Position numbers and translations under genes: made by a program
Notes under the pieces: model-generated
Database searches by the model: none
Told to the model about the DNA's origin: nothing
The model's input: the letters and a program-made list of their open reading frames with translations, nothing else
Source: Brevundimonas pishanensis
GTDB lineage: Bacteria; Pseudomonadota; Alphaproteobacteria; Caulobacterales; Caulobacteraceae
Length of the DNA: 64,000 bases
Direction: 5' to 3'
Assembly (NCBI RefSeq): GCF_022750635.1
Contig: NZ_JAJKBG010000004.1
Location: 248,001-312,000, forward strand
Shown here: positions 53,635 to 64,000 of the stretch, in pieces
Layout of the letters: every line of letters begins with the position of its first letter
How positions within the stretch are numbered: the stretch's first letter is position 1

Positions 53635-56238
53635 ATGTCGCCCGTAACTCTTCTGCTTGCCTTGGCCTCGATGTCACCGGAAGCCGCTGCTTCCGCTGCT
53701 GCAGCCAACCCTGCCGTTCAGCAAACGCCGACCCCTGCCCACGCTCCTGTTCAGGAGTCGTCGCAGACCGTTGACGAAGAAGACACCTATGACCTCGGCA
53801 CCATCACTGCGACCGCGGTGTCGCGTCGCGGTGCCGCTCTGGGAGGTTATGAGCCCGAGGCAGTTCTGGATGCCGAGCAGCTCAAGGCCTATGGCGCGGG
53901 TACCATCGAAGAACTGATGACCTTGCTGGAGCCGCTGACCCGTTCGTCGCGCGGTGGCTCGCCGGTCTTCCTCGTCAATGGTCGCCGCATCTCCGGCTTC
54001 CAGGAAATCCGCGGCATCCCACCCGAAGCGATCGAACGCACTGAAATCCTACCCGAGGAAACCGCCCTGTCGTACGGCTATACCGCCGACCAGCGCGTGG
54101 TGAACTTCGTGCTGAAGGAGAACTTCCGCTCGGTCGCCCTGCAAGGCCAGGTGAAGCGTCCGTTCGACGGTGGCCGCACCCAGAGCGAGTTGGAAACCAA
54201 CATCGTTCGTATCGGCGGCACGCAGCGCTGGACGCTGGACCTCGAATATCAGGCGGACAGCCCGCTGTACGAAACCGAGCGTGACATCGTCCGCCAAGCC
54301 AACGGCATTGGTGCAACGCCCGAAGAGCGCGTCGCCTATCAAACGCTGAACCCGCGCCGTCGCGGCTATGAGGTCAGCGGTTCGTACAAGCGCGATCTGG
54401 AAAGCGGTATCGGCCTGACGGTCAGCGGCAACGTTCAACAGAACAACCGACTGTCTTATCTCGGCCTGCCCGGTGTCTCTGTCACCCTGCCCGCCTCCAG
54501 CCCGTTTGCTTCGTCGCCGCAAGATGTGCGGGTCGAGCGCTTCCTCGGCACGGCAGGCCCGCTGTCGCGCGACGCCGACAGCCTATCGGCCAACATCAAC
54601 GCTCTGGCCGATGGCTATATGGGCGAATGGCGCTGGACGGTCAGCGGCGGCGTGAAGCGTAGCGAAACCGAAACCACCACCATGCGAGGTCTGAACACCA
54701 CGGCATTCAGCGCCGGTGTCCGCGACGGTACCATCGACCCGTTTGGCGACCTGTCGGCTCTGGCCTTCAATCCTGATGATGTGTCCAAGTCGATCAACAC
54801 CTCGGCCAATGTCGAAGGGGTTATCAATGGTGCCCTGTGGCAAGCTCCGGCCGGCGCGTTGAACGCTACGTTCAAGGGTGGCTTCGACACCCAGAAGCAG
54901 GAAGCCGAAAATCTGCGCGGCGGCGTCTATTCCGAGCGCAGCCTGTCGCGTGACCGGTTCAGTGCGTCCGGTAACTTCAACATGCCGCTGTTCAGCAGCG
55001 ACATGGAAGGTATCGGCAAGCTGGGCAATCTATCGGCAAACCTGAACCTTCAGTATGAAGACCTGTCGGACTTCGGTGGTCTGAACAAATGGACCGTCGG
55101 TCTGAACTATGCGCCGATCGACGCCCTGAACTTCACCGCCTCCTATGCGGACGAGCAATCGGCCCCGTCGATGGCCCAGTTGAACGATCCGGTGCTGAAT
55201 ACGCCGAACGTTCCGGTCTATGACTTCGCAACCGGCCAAAGCGTCATCATCAACCGTGTCGAAGGCGGCAACCGCGGCCTGTCGGCCGAGGACAAGTCGG
55301 TCCTGCGTCTAGGCGTGAACTGGAAGCCGCTGCAGGATAAAGACCTGCGCTTCACGGCCAACTACACCCGCACGGAAACCGACGGCATTATCGCCTCCTT
55401 CCCGACCATCACGCCTGCTCTCGAAGCTGCCCTTCCCGAGCGCTTCACCCGTGATTTGGCCGGCAATCTGATCGAGATCGATGCCCGCCCGCTGAACTTC
55501 GAGAACAGCCTCAAAGAAGAAATCCGCTGGGGCCTGAACTTCTCCACGCCGTTCGGCAAGCCGAACGCGGCGGCCATGGCGCGTCAGGCCGGTCAGGGTG
55601 GCGAAGGTCGCCCGCCTATGGGTGGTCCGCGCGGTGAAGGCCCGCCTCCTGGTGCCGCTCAAGGCGGCCGTCAGGGCGGCGGTCCCCGTATGGGGGCCGG
55701 CGGCAGTGGCCCGCGCATGGGCGGCGGCGGTGGCCGTGGCGGTCAGATGCAACCGGGTCAGGGACGCTTCAATGTCAGCCTGTATCACACCTATCGCATG
55801 ACCGATGAGCTGACGATCCGCGAGGGTCTTCCGGTCATCGACTTGCTGGATGGCGGTGCGACGGGCGCGCGCGGTGGCCAGTCGCGTAACGAGCTTCAGC
55901 TTCAGGCTGGGGTGTTCAAGAGCGGCATGGGTGCCTTCCTGAACGCCAACTGGGCGGAAGGAACGCGCGTCTCGGGTGGCAACTCGGGCGACCTGAACTT
56001 CTCTGACCTGACGACTGTGAACCTGAATATGTTCGCGGATCTGGGTCAGCGCACCAAACTGGTCGAGAAGTTCCCGTGGCTCACCGGTTCGCGCGTCTCG
56101 ATCGGTATCGAGAACCTGTTCGACGAGCGTATCGAAGTGCGCGACGCGCTCGGCAACACGCCTCCCGCCTATCAGCCAGACTACATGGACCCGATGGGCC
56201 GGACGTTCCGGATCAACTTCCGCAAGATCATCTTCTAA
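53635..56238 (+). CDS. TonB-dependent receptor-like protein with Gly/Arg-rich insertion
   Basis: An 867-residue predicted outer-membrane protein. A short signal-like N-terminus (LLLALASMSPEAAASAAA) and a Pro/Thr-rich linker come first. A plug-like domain follows (TITATAVSRRGAALGGYEP, GTIEELMTLLEPLTRSS, PVFLVNGRRISGFQEIRG, IPPEAIERTEILPEE, RVVNFVLKENF). The barrel ends GRTFRINFRKIIF. Between residues about 650 and 710 lies a low-complexity insert rich in Gly, Arg, Met and Pro (GGPRGEGPPPGAAQGG, GPRMGGGGGRGGQMQPGQG). The receptor subfamily and substrate are unknown. It follows the ZnuD-like gene in the same direction but after a terminator, so it is likely independent. Confidence 0.85.
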   Translation: MSPVTLLLALASMSPEAAASAAAANPAVQQTPTPAHAPVQESSQTVDEEDTYDLGTITATAVSRRGAALGGYEPEAVLDAEQLKAYGAGTIEELMTLLEPLTRSSRGGSPVFLVNGRRISGFQEIRGIPPEAIERTEILPEETALSYGYTADQRVVNFVLKENFRSVALQGQVKRPFDGGRTQSELETNIVRIGGTQRWTLDLEYQADSPLYETERDIVRQANGIGATPEERVAYQTLNPRRRGYEVSGSYKRDLESGIGLTVSGNVQQNNRLSYLGLPGVSVTLPASSPFASSPQDVRVERFLGTAGPLSRDADSLSANINALADGYMGEWRWTVSGGVKRSETETTTMRGLNTTAFSAGVRDGTIDPFGDLSALAFNPDDVSKSINTSANVEGVINGALWQAPAGALNATFKGGFDTQKQEAENLRGGVYSERSLSRDRFSASGNFNMPLFSSDMEGIGKLGNLSANLNLQYEDLSDFGGLNKWTVGLNYAPIDALNFTASYADEQSAPSMAQLNDPVLNTPNVPVYDFATGQSVIINRVEGGNRGLSAEDKSVLRLGVNWKPLQDKDLRFTANYTRTETDGIIASFPTITPALEAALPERFTRDLAGNLIEIDARPLNFENSLKEEIRWGLNFSTPFGKPNAAAMARQAGQGGEGRPPMGGPRGEGPPPGAAQGGRQGGGPRMGAGGSGPRMGGGGGRGGQMQPGQGRFNVSLYHTYRMTDELTIREGLPVIDLLDGGATGARGGQSRNELQLQAGVFKSGMGAFLNANWAEGTRVSGGNSGDLNFSDLTTVNLNMFADLGQRTKLVEKFPWLTGSRVSIGIENLFDERIEVRDALGNTPPAYQPDYMDPMGRTFRINFRKIIF

Positions 56239-56244
56239 AAACGA

Positions 56245-56277
56245 AAGGCCCGCTGGAAACAGCGGGCCTTCTCTTTT
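56245..56277 (+). terminator. Rho-independent terminator after the second receptor gene
   Basis: A 10-bp stem AAGGCCCGCT/AGCGGGCCTT (56245-56254 with 56261-56270) with loop GGAAAC is followed by CTCTTTTG. Confidence 0.9.
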
Positions 56278-56284
56278 GTCGGAT

Positions 56285-56320
56285 AGAAAAAAGCCCGCAG
56301 CGAACTGCGGGCCTTTTCTT
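56285..56320. terminator. Terminator of the propionate operon
   Basis: An 8-bp stem GCCCGCAG/CTGCGGGC (56293-56300 with 56305-56312) closes a CGAA loop. It has TTTTTTCTATC on the minus strand after mce and TTTTCTTTT on the plus strand, so it can work in both directions. Confidence 0.88.
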
Positions 56321-56745
56321 TTAGTGGTGGTCACTCTTCGGAGTTTCCATCAGTTCGATCAGGACGCCGCCCATCTCCTTCGGGTGAAGGAAGACGACAG
56401 GCGTGCCGTGGGCACCGATGCGCGGCTCGCCGGTGCCGAGGATGGTGACGCCCTTGGCACGCATTTCAGCGACCGCAGCGTGGATGTCCTCGACCTCGAA
56501 GCACACATGGTGCTGGCCGCCCTTGGGGTTCTTGGCGAGGAAGCCGAAAATCGGGCTGTTCTCGTCAAACGGCTCGATCAGTTCGATCTGTGCCGTCGGG
56601 GTATCGACGAAGCAGACCTTCACACCTTGGGCCGGCAGATCGAACGGTTCGCCGATCTTGGTCGCGCCCAGAATGTCGCGATAGAGCTTGATCGACCCTT
56701 CGATCGAAGGCGTCGCCACGCCGACGTGGTTCAGATTACCGATCA

Positions 56746-56746
<1 letters not shown>
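56321..56746 (-). CDS. mce: Methylmalonyl-CoA epimerase
   Basis: Vicinal oxygen chelate-fold enzyme that interconverts (S)- and (R)-methylmalonyl-CoA, 141 residues. LNHVGVATPSIEGSIKLYRDI opens the first metal half-site (His near residue 7). GGQHHVCFEVEDIHAAVAEM carries the second His, and VVFLHPKEMGGVLIELME the metal Glu. The start is the ATG at 56746 overlapping the mutB stop (TGATG); a GTG one codon earlier is possible. It is the last gene of the propionate operon. Confidence 0.95.
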
Positions 56747-58895
<2,149 letters not shown>

Positions 58896-58899
<4 letters not shown>

Positions 58900-60281
58900 T
58901 GGCCTGCCTCCTCAAACGCGGCGGCAATACGGACAGGTTTCAGCGGCTCGAACGCGCCATAGGTCGGCACCTCGTCATCGGCTTGGCTGACGATCACGCC
59001 GCGCGCGTCGGGGTCCACAAACTTGGTGACGCCGACGATCTGCGCCGCGCCGTTCTGATAGACTTTTTCGGTAAACTCTCGCGCGCGGGCGATGCGCTGT
59101 TGCACAAGACCGCCCTCGAGGAAGGCGACGATGCCGCCCTCGGCCTCATAGGCCTGGAACTCGGTCCATGCCGCCTCGGCCAGCTCGCGCGTGCGGGCAT
59201 CCAGATACCAGCTACCCGAGGCCGGATCATCGACGCGGCCCAGATTGCTCTCTTCCATCAGGATCAGCTGGGTATTGCGGGCCTGACGGCGGGCGAAATC
59301 ATCGGGCAGACCTGCGGCGCGGGTAAAGCCGTCCAGCACCACGATATCGGCACCGCCGACGCTGCCTGCGAAACCGGCAGCGGTCAGGCGCAGCATGTTC
59401 GGCCACGGATCACGCGAGGCCAGCATACGGCGCGACGAACGGGCCTCGATCTGGGCCTGAACCTCATAGCCGAAAGCCTTGGACACGTTCGACCAAAGGA
59501 TACGCAGGGCGCGGATTTTGGACAGGCTGTCGAAATACTGCTGGTCCACTGCGACGCCCAGCGTCACCGAGGCCAGTGCCTTTTCAACCGACACGCCAGC
59601 CGTCACCAGCGTCTTGACGTAAAGCACCGCCGACGACAGGGCGAAGGCCAGTTCCTGACCGATCGATGCACCCGCCTCATGGGCGACCTGACCCGATGCG
59701 AGGAACAGGCGTGCTTCCGGATAGGTGTTCGACCAACCCGCGGCCTTTTGCGCCGCTTCGCTGACGATCTTGGCAAAGTCCTCCGGCGCACCGCCCGAAC
59801 GGGCATAGGCCGAGATCGGGTCGAGGTGGAAAGACAGCTTGGCACGCGGCGAAGCCTTGGCCACGGCGTCCAGCGCCTCGCCCGCCTTTACGCCGTCAAA
59901 ACCGGCATCCAGCGCGACCGGCGCCAGCTCCAGCGCCACGCCTTCCAGCGCGGCTGCCAGTGCGGAGGCATCCTTCACCACCGGACCGGACAACAGGACC
60001 GACGCGGCCCCGTTCTCCAGATCGGTCAGCACCGCCTTGTTCATGGCGGCGGCATCCCCGCCCTCGTTGATGGTGCGCAGGTCCCACGCGCGGCCTTCGC
60101 TGTCGCTGGGACGCGGTGCGAACACCGCGCCCTGCGCATTAGCCGTGCCATACAGCGGTCGGGTCGCCAACTGGTCCGCATCCAGATGGACGAGACTTTC
60201 CAGCGGGCGCTCTTTCAGCGCCTTGATCGCGGCATCGCGCCATTCAAGCGGGGTCGGGGTCTTAAAACTCGAGGAACTCAT
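58896..60281 (-). CDS. mutA: Methylmalonyl-CoA mutase small subunit, short form
   Basis: A 461-residue small subunit, related to the barrel domain of the mutase: [58 protein letters not shown] and [17 protein letters not shown]. It ends at about the barrel boundary, without a B12 domain. Characterised heterodimeric mutases have small subunits of roughly 600-640 residues with a degenerate B12 domain, so this is shorter. It is expected to pair with mutB, with which it overlaps by 4 bp. Confidence 0.9.
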
Positions 60282-60802
60282 TCGGAGACCTTCGCAAATT
60301 CTAGGCCCTTAGGGGAAGGCCCGTAGCGGTTTGGACCGCGGGTGCCGTCAAGGATGCCGACGACCACGAACAGATAAAAAGAGATTGCCATCCCAAGCAG
60401 ATAGAACGTCCAGAAGGCCCCACTTCCAACGATATAGCCGAGGCCGAATAGGCTTCGCCCCCACGCCAGAACAAATGTCATGATCACGAGAGCGATAATG
60501 GGTTTCGCGTTCTTGTCCCGATCATGGGCCCGCTTCGCAGCAAGCGCGCAGGCAGGCCACACGAGACAAAAGTTCAGAACAGCCTCAATAGCGACTGATG
60601 GCGTGTGCGAGAGGCGATTTCTGACCCCCGCTCCACCGCTTGTAAAAAGCGAGAAGTCTGGGCCAAAAATCGCTCCCATAGCGATGTCGAAGCCGAAAAA
60701 GACCACCACTTGCAAACCAATAGTGGTTAGCCAATAATCTCGGCGTCTCATCCGGCCATTAAAGCTAAACAGCTTCTGGCTGAGCGTGAGCTCAGCCGAC
60801 AT
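60278..60802 (-). CDS. DUF805 family membrane protein
   Basis: A 174-residue protein with about four hydrophobic helices. The N-terminal motif KLFSFNGRMRRRDYWLTT and the central CALAAKRAHDRDKNAKP (Arg-x-His-Asp-Arg type) place it in DUF805, and GTRGPNRYGPSP is its usual ending. Function unknown. It is embedded in the propionate operon between pccA and mutA, overlapping both (1 bp, TAATG, and 4 bp, ATGA). Confidence 0.9.
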   Translation of the reverse strand: MSAELTLSQKLFSFNGRMRRRDYWLTTIGLQVVVFFGFDIAMGAIFGPDFSLFTSGGAGVRNRLSHTPSVAIEAVLNFCLVWPACALAAKRAHDRDKNAKPIIALVIMTFVLAWGRSLFGLGYIVGSGAFWTFYLLGMAISFYLFVVVGILDGTRGPNRYGPSPKGLEFAKVSE

Positions 60803-62778
60803 TACTCGAACTCCACCAGAACGTCGTCGGCGGCGACGGGGTCACCGGCCTTGGCCTTCACGGACTTCACCTTGCCGTCACGCTCGGCCTTGAGGATGTT
60901 TTGCATCTTCATGGCTTCGATGATGGCGACGGTTTCGCCCGTCTTAACTTCCTGACCTTCGACGACGGGAATATCGACAACGAGGCCCGGCATCGGCGAA
61001 AGCGTCAGCTTGGACGTGTCGGCGGCCTGTTTCTCGGGCAGCAGGGCATAAAGCTCGGCCACTTCCGGGCGGACGATACGCACACGGGCCTTGGTGGCGC
61101 GCGAGCGAATGTCGAAGCCATCGGCGGCGCGCTTCACTTCCAGCGTAAACGCCTCGTCGTCCATCACGGCGCGGAACAGCGACAGGCCCGGACGCCAGTC
61201 GATTTCCGACAGCACCACCACCTCGTCATTGATGATGACGTTCAGGTCTTCGGCCTCGTCATAGCCGACCTCGACCTCGTAGGCGTCCTTGTCGACCAGA
61301 ACCGTCCATTCCGAACGCTCGGACGGGTCACCATCCTGCTCGGCGATGACTTCGTTCATGGCCACAGCCGAGGCGACCATCAGCTTCACCTGTTCCGGCG
61401 TTGCGGCCAGACCGTCAAAGCCGTCGGGGAACTCGTCTTTGATATAGTTGGTGGTCAGCTTGCCCGACTGGAAACGTTCCTGATCCATAACCGCCGCCAG
61501 GAAGGGCACGTTGTGGCCAAGGCCCGCAAGGTGGGTGTCTTCCAAGGCCCGCGCCATGCCACGGATGGCGGCATCGCGGGTTTCGCCCCACGCGCACAGC
61601 TTGGCGATCATCGGGTCGTAGAACATGCTGATCTCGTCGCCCTCGCGGACGCCGCTATCATTACGCACGATATAGCCGTCCTGCTCGCCCTCTTCCGGCT
61701 GCTCGTAACGGACCAGACGGCCGATCGACGGCAGGAAGCCGCGGTACGGGTCTTCGGCGTAGATTCGGCTCTCGATGGCCCAGCCGTTGATCTTCAGCTC
61801 ATCCTGCTTGAGGTTCAGATGCTCGCCCCATGCGGAACGGATCATCTGTTCCACCAGGTCGACGCCGGTGATCAGTTCGGTCACCGGATGCTCGACCTGA
61901 AGGCGGGTGTTCATCTCGAGGAAGTAGAACGACTTGTCCTGACCGGCCACGAACTCGACGGTGCCAGCACTGTCATAGTTCACGGCCTTGGCCAGTGCGA
62001 CGGCCTGTGCGCCCATCGCCTGACGGGTCGCTTCGTCCAGCAGCGGCGACGGGGCCTCTTCGATGACCTTCTGGTTACGGCGCTGGATCGAGCATTCGCG
62101 CTCGAACAGGTGAATGACGTTGCCATGCTTGTCGCCCAGCACCTGAATCTCGATGTGGCGCGGATCGACGATGAACTTCTCGAGGAAGACGCGGTCGTCG
62201 CCAAAGGCGTTCAGAGCCTCGGCCTTAACGGCGGCAAAGCCCTCGGCCATGTCCTCGTCCGAGTGGGCGACGCGGATACCCTTGCCGCCACCGCCAGCGG
62301 ACGCCTTGATCATGACCGGATAGCCGATCTCGCGGGCGATCTTCACGGCCTCGTCGGTCGTTTCGATCAGGCCCATGTGACCCGGAACGGTAGAGACGCC
62401 CGCTTCGGCTGCGAACTTCTTGGAGGTGATCTTGTCGCCCATGGCGTCGATCGCCTCTGGGTTCGGACCGATGAAGGCGATGCCCTCTTCCTTCAGACGA
62501 CGCGCAAAGCTGGCGTTTTCCGACAGGAAGCCAAAGCCCGGATGCACAGCCTGTGCGCCCGTCTGCTTCACTGCGTCCACGATCTTGTCCTGGATCAGAT
62601 AGGACTGGTTGGCTGGCGACGGACCGATGTGAACGGTTTCATCCGCCATCTCGACCGCCAGCGAACCGGCATCGGCGTCGGAGTAAACCACCACCGTCTT
62701 GATGCCCATCTTGCGGCAGGTCTTGATGACACGAACAGCGATTTCGCCGCGGTTGGCGATCAGAATTTTATCGAACAT
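60802..62778 (-). CDS. pccA: Propionyl-CoA (acyl-CoA) carboxylase biotin-carrying alpha subunit
   Basis: A 658-residue fusion of biotin carboxylase and biotin carrier domains. Biotin carboxylase (1 to about 450): LIANRGEIAVRVIKTCRKMG, the ATP-grasp KASAGGGGKGIRVAH, and catalytic EMNTRLQVEHPVTELITG. The biotin attachment lysine is in AIIEAMKMQNIL (about residue 625). Substrate assigned as propionyl-CoA from the operon, not from the sequence. It lies 11 bp after pccB. Confidence 0.93.
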   Translation of the reverse strand: MFDKILIANRGEIAVRVIKTCRKMGIKTVVVYSDADAGSLAVEMADETVHIGPSPANQSYLIQDKIVDAVKQTGAQAVHPGFGFLSENASFARRLKEEGIAFIGPNPEAIDAMGDKITSKKFAAEAGVSTVPGHMGLIETTDEAVKIAREIGYPVMIKASAGGGGKGIRVAHSDEDMAEGFAAVKAEALNAFGDDRVFLEKFIVDPRHIEIQVLGDKHGNVIHLFERECSIQRRNQKVIEEAPSPLLDEATRQAMGAQAVALAKAVNYDSAGTVEFVAGQDKSFYFLEMNTRLQVEHPVTELITGVDLVEQMIRSAWGEHLNLKQDELKINGWAIESRIYAEDPYRGFLPSIGRLVRYEQPEEGEQDGYIVRNDSGVREGDEISMFYDPMIAKLCAWGETRDAAIRGMARALEDTHLAGLGHNVPFLAAVMDQERFQSGKLTTNYIKDEFPDGFDGLAATPEQVKLMVASAVAMNEVIAEQDGDPSERSEWTVLVDKDAYEVEVGYDEAEDLNVIINDEVVVLSEIDWRPGLSLFRAVMDDEAFTLEVKRAADGFDIRSRATKARVRIVRPEVAELYALLPEKQAADTSKLTLSPMPGLVVDIPVVEGQEVKTGETVAIIEAMKMQNILKAERDGKVKSVKAKAGDPVAADDVLVEFE

Positions 62779-62789
62779 GTTTCTGGGCC

Positions 62790-64000
62790 TTACAGCGGAA
62801 TGTTGTCGTGCTTCTTCCAGGGGTTTTCCTGGACCTTGTTCTTCAGCGTGCCGAGGGCCTTGATCAGGCGGCGTCGCGTGCCGTGTGGCATGATGACGTC
62901 GTCGATATAGCCGAGGCCAGCCGCCACGAACGGATTGGCGAAGCGTTCCTTGTATTCGGCTTCACGCGCGGCCAGTGCTTCAGGATCGCCCGCTTCCTTG
63001 CGGAAGATAATTTCCACGGCACCCTTGGCGCCCATGACGGCGATTTCAGCGGTCGGCCATGCATAGTTGACGTCGCCGCGCAGGTGCTTGGACGACATCA
63101 CGTCGTATGCACCGCCGTAAGCCTTGCGGGTGATGACGGTCAGCTTCGGCACGGTGGCTTCGGCATAGGCGAAAAGCAGCTTGGCACCGTGTTTGATCAG
63201 TGCGCCGTATTCCTGCTTGGTGCCCGGCATGAAGCCCGGAACGTCCACAAAGGTGACCAGCGGGATGTTGAAGGCGTCGCAGAAACGCACGAAGCGCGAG
63301 GCCTTGCGGCTGGAGTCGATGTCCAGAACGCCCGCGAGGGTCTGCGGCTGGTTGCCGACGATGCCGACAGTCTGGCCATCCAGACGGCCAAAGCCGCAGA
63401 TGATGTTCTTGGCGAAGTCGGCACCGATCTCGAAGAAGTCCGCCTCGTCGACGACCTTCAGGATCAGTTCCTTCATGTCATACGGCTGGTTCGGATTCAC
63501 CGGAACGAGGGTGTCTAGCGAGGATTCCTCGCGGTCGGCCTCGTCATAGGTTTCACGCACCGGCGGCTTTTCACGGTTCGACAGCGGCAGGAAGCCGATC
63601 AGGCGACGAACTTCGGACAGGGCCTCAAGGTCGTTCTCGAACGCACCGTCAGCAACGCCCGACTTGCCAGCGTGAACGCGGGCACCGCCGAGGTCCTCGT
63701 GGCTTACGACCTCGTTGGTCACGGTCTTCACCACGTCCGGACCGGTCACGTACATGTAAGACGTGTCCTTCACCATGAAGATGAAGTCGGTGATGGCGGG
63801 CGAATAGACGTCACCACCGGCGCACGGGCCCATGATGACCGAAATCTGCGGGATAACGCCCGAAGCCAGCGTGTTCTGCAGGAAGATGTCGGCGTAACCG
63901 GCCAGCGATTCAACGCCTTCCTGAATACGCGCACCGCCGGCATCGAACAGGCCGATGATCGGCGCACCGGCCGTCAGTGCCATCTTCTGCAGCTTGACGA
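62790..64000 (-). CDS. pccB: Propionyl-CoA carboxylase beta subunit, N-terminus outside window
   Basis: The carboxyltransferase subunit, of which at least 400 residues are visible. [19 protein letters not shown] and [17 protein letters not shown] form the N-terminal crotonase-like half. [19 protein letters not shown] and [14 protein letters not shown], with [15 protein letters not shown], form the C-terminal half. The frame is open to the window edge. It is the most upstream gene of the propionate operon seen here. Confidence 0.95.
   Translation of the reverse strand, partial: VKLQKMALTAGAPIIGLFDAGGARIQEGVESLAGYADIFLQNTLASGVIPQISVIMGPCAGGDVYSPAITDFIFMVKDTSYMYVTGPDVVKTVTNEVVSHEDLGGARVHAGKSGVADGAFENDLEALSEVRRLIGFLPLSNREKPPVRETYDEADREESSLDTLVPVNPNQPYDMKELILKVVDEADFFEIGADFAKNIICGFGRLDGQTVGIVGNQPQTLAGVLDIDSSRKASRFVRFCDAFNIPLVTFVDVPGFMPGTKQEYGALIKHGAKLLFAYAEATVPKLTVITRKAYGGAYDVMSSKHLRGDVNYAWPTAEIAVMGAKGAVEIIFRKEAGDPEALAAREAEYKERFANPFVAAGLGYIDDVIMPHGTRRRLIKALGTLKNKVQENPWKKHDNIPL

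Noticed and set aside
60901..62910. 669-codon plus-strand open frame opposite pccA
   Set aside because: Shadow frame of a GC-rich gene; the opposite strand encodes a full biotin carboxylase with catalytic motifs.

Overview
The window reads as ordinary, densely packed alphaproteobacterial chromosome. The best guess for the source is a member of Caulobacterales (Asticcacaulis/Brevundimonas-like). The basis is a DUF1489 protein (an alphaproteobacterial family), high G+C, several probable TTG/GTG starts, many predicted secreted or TonB-dependent outer-membrane proteins, a Rieske/cytochrome b/cytochrome c1 operon, and a propionyl-CoA carboxylase/methylmalonyl-CoA mutase operon. The genus is an inference. 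There is no prophage, IS element, CRISPR array or rRNA operon.

Layout. 1-5923 (minus): a giant BapA-like biofilm adhesin of repeated Ig-like domains, broken by an apparent one-base frameshift near 2236 and cut by the window edge. 6512-9627 (minus): a CNNM/CorC-type transporter, then tuf downstream of tRNA-Tyr and tRNA-Gly with a recognisable promoter at 9768-9796. 9774-11892 (plus): rlmB, a TerC/YjbE-type membrane protein and a rhodanese. 11948-19024 (minus): a 2OG-Fe(II) oxygenase, metG, a MATE transporter, DUF1489, recN and bamD. 19230-22787 (plus): prs, a lipoprotein, rplY and pth. 22791-25845 (minus): two tandem DUF4139 proteins. 25913-28328 (plus): a DUF2946 / PepSY / PCu(A)C set that looks like a copper-handling module. 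28444-32885 (plus): ychF, two secreted proteins of similar architecture carrying DxDxDG loops, and metY. 32950-39128 (minus): two tandem secreted M28 peptidases and the bc1 operon petABC. 39333-42566: trmL (plus), a small TonB-C-like lipoprotein and an M19 dipeptidase (minus), hemF (plus) behind an FNR/FixK-like box. 42624-46925 (minus): a hybrid histidine kinase, a class I glutamine amidotransferase and rlmJ. 46974-47892: a small phage-like domain protein (plus) and an A+T-rich, frameshifted membrane-protein gene (minus). 47945-50308 (minus): kbl-tdh threonine degradation. 50353-56238: an MliC-DUF4232 lipoprotein (minus), then a His-rich ZnuD-like receptor behind a Zur-like palindrome and a second TonB-dependent receptor (plus). 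56321-64000 (minus): pccB-pccA-DUF805-mutA-mutB-mce, the route from propionyl-CoA to succinyl-CoA, with mostly overlapping genes.

No single locus is a wholly new system. The items that deserve attention are: the frameshifted adhesin; a Tdh that lacks all four structural-zinc cysteines; the DUF4139 pair, one member carrying a Pro-rich hinge plus a TonB-box-like motif; the two DxDxDG secreted proteins; the metY leader with a terminator-like hairpin and a buried ribosome-binding site; and the A+T-rich insert beside tdh. All calls come from reading the sequence; no database search was run.
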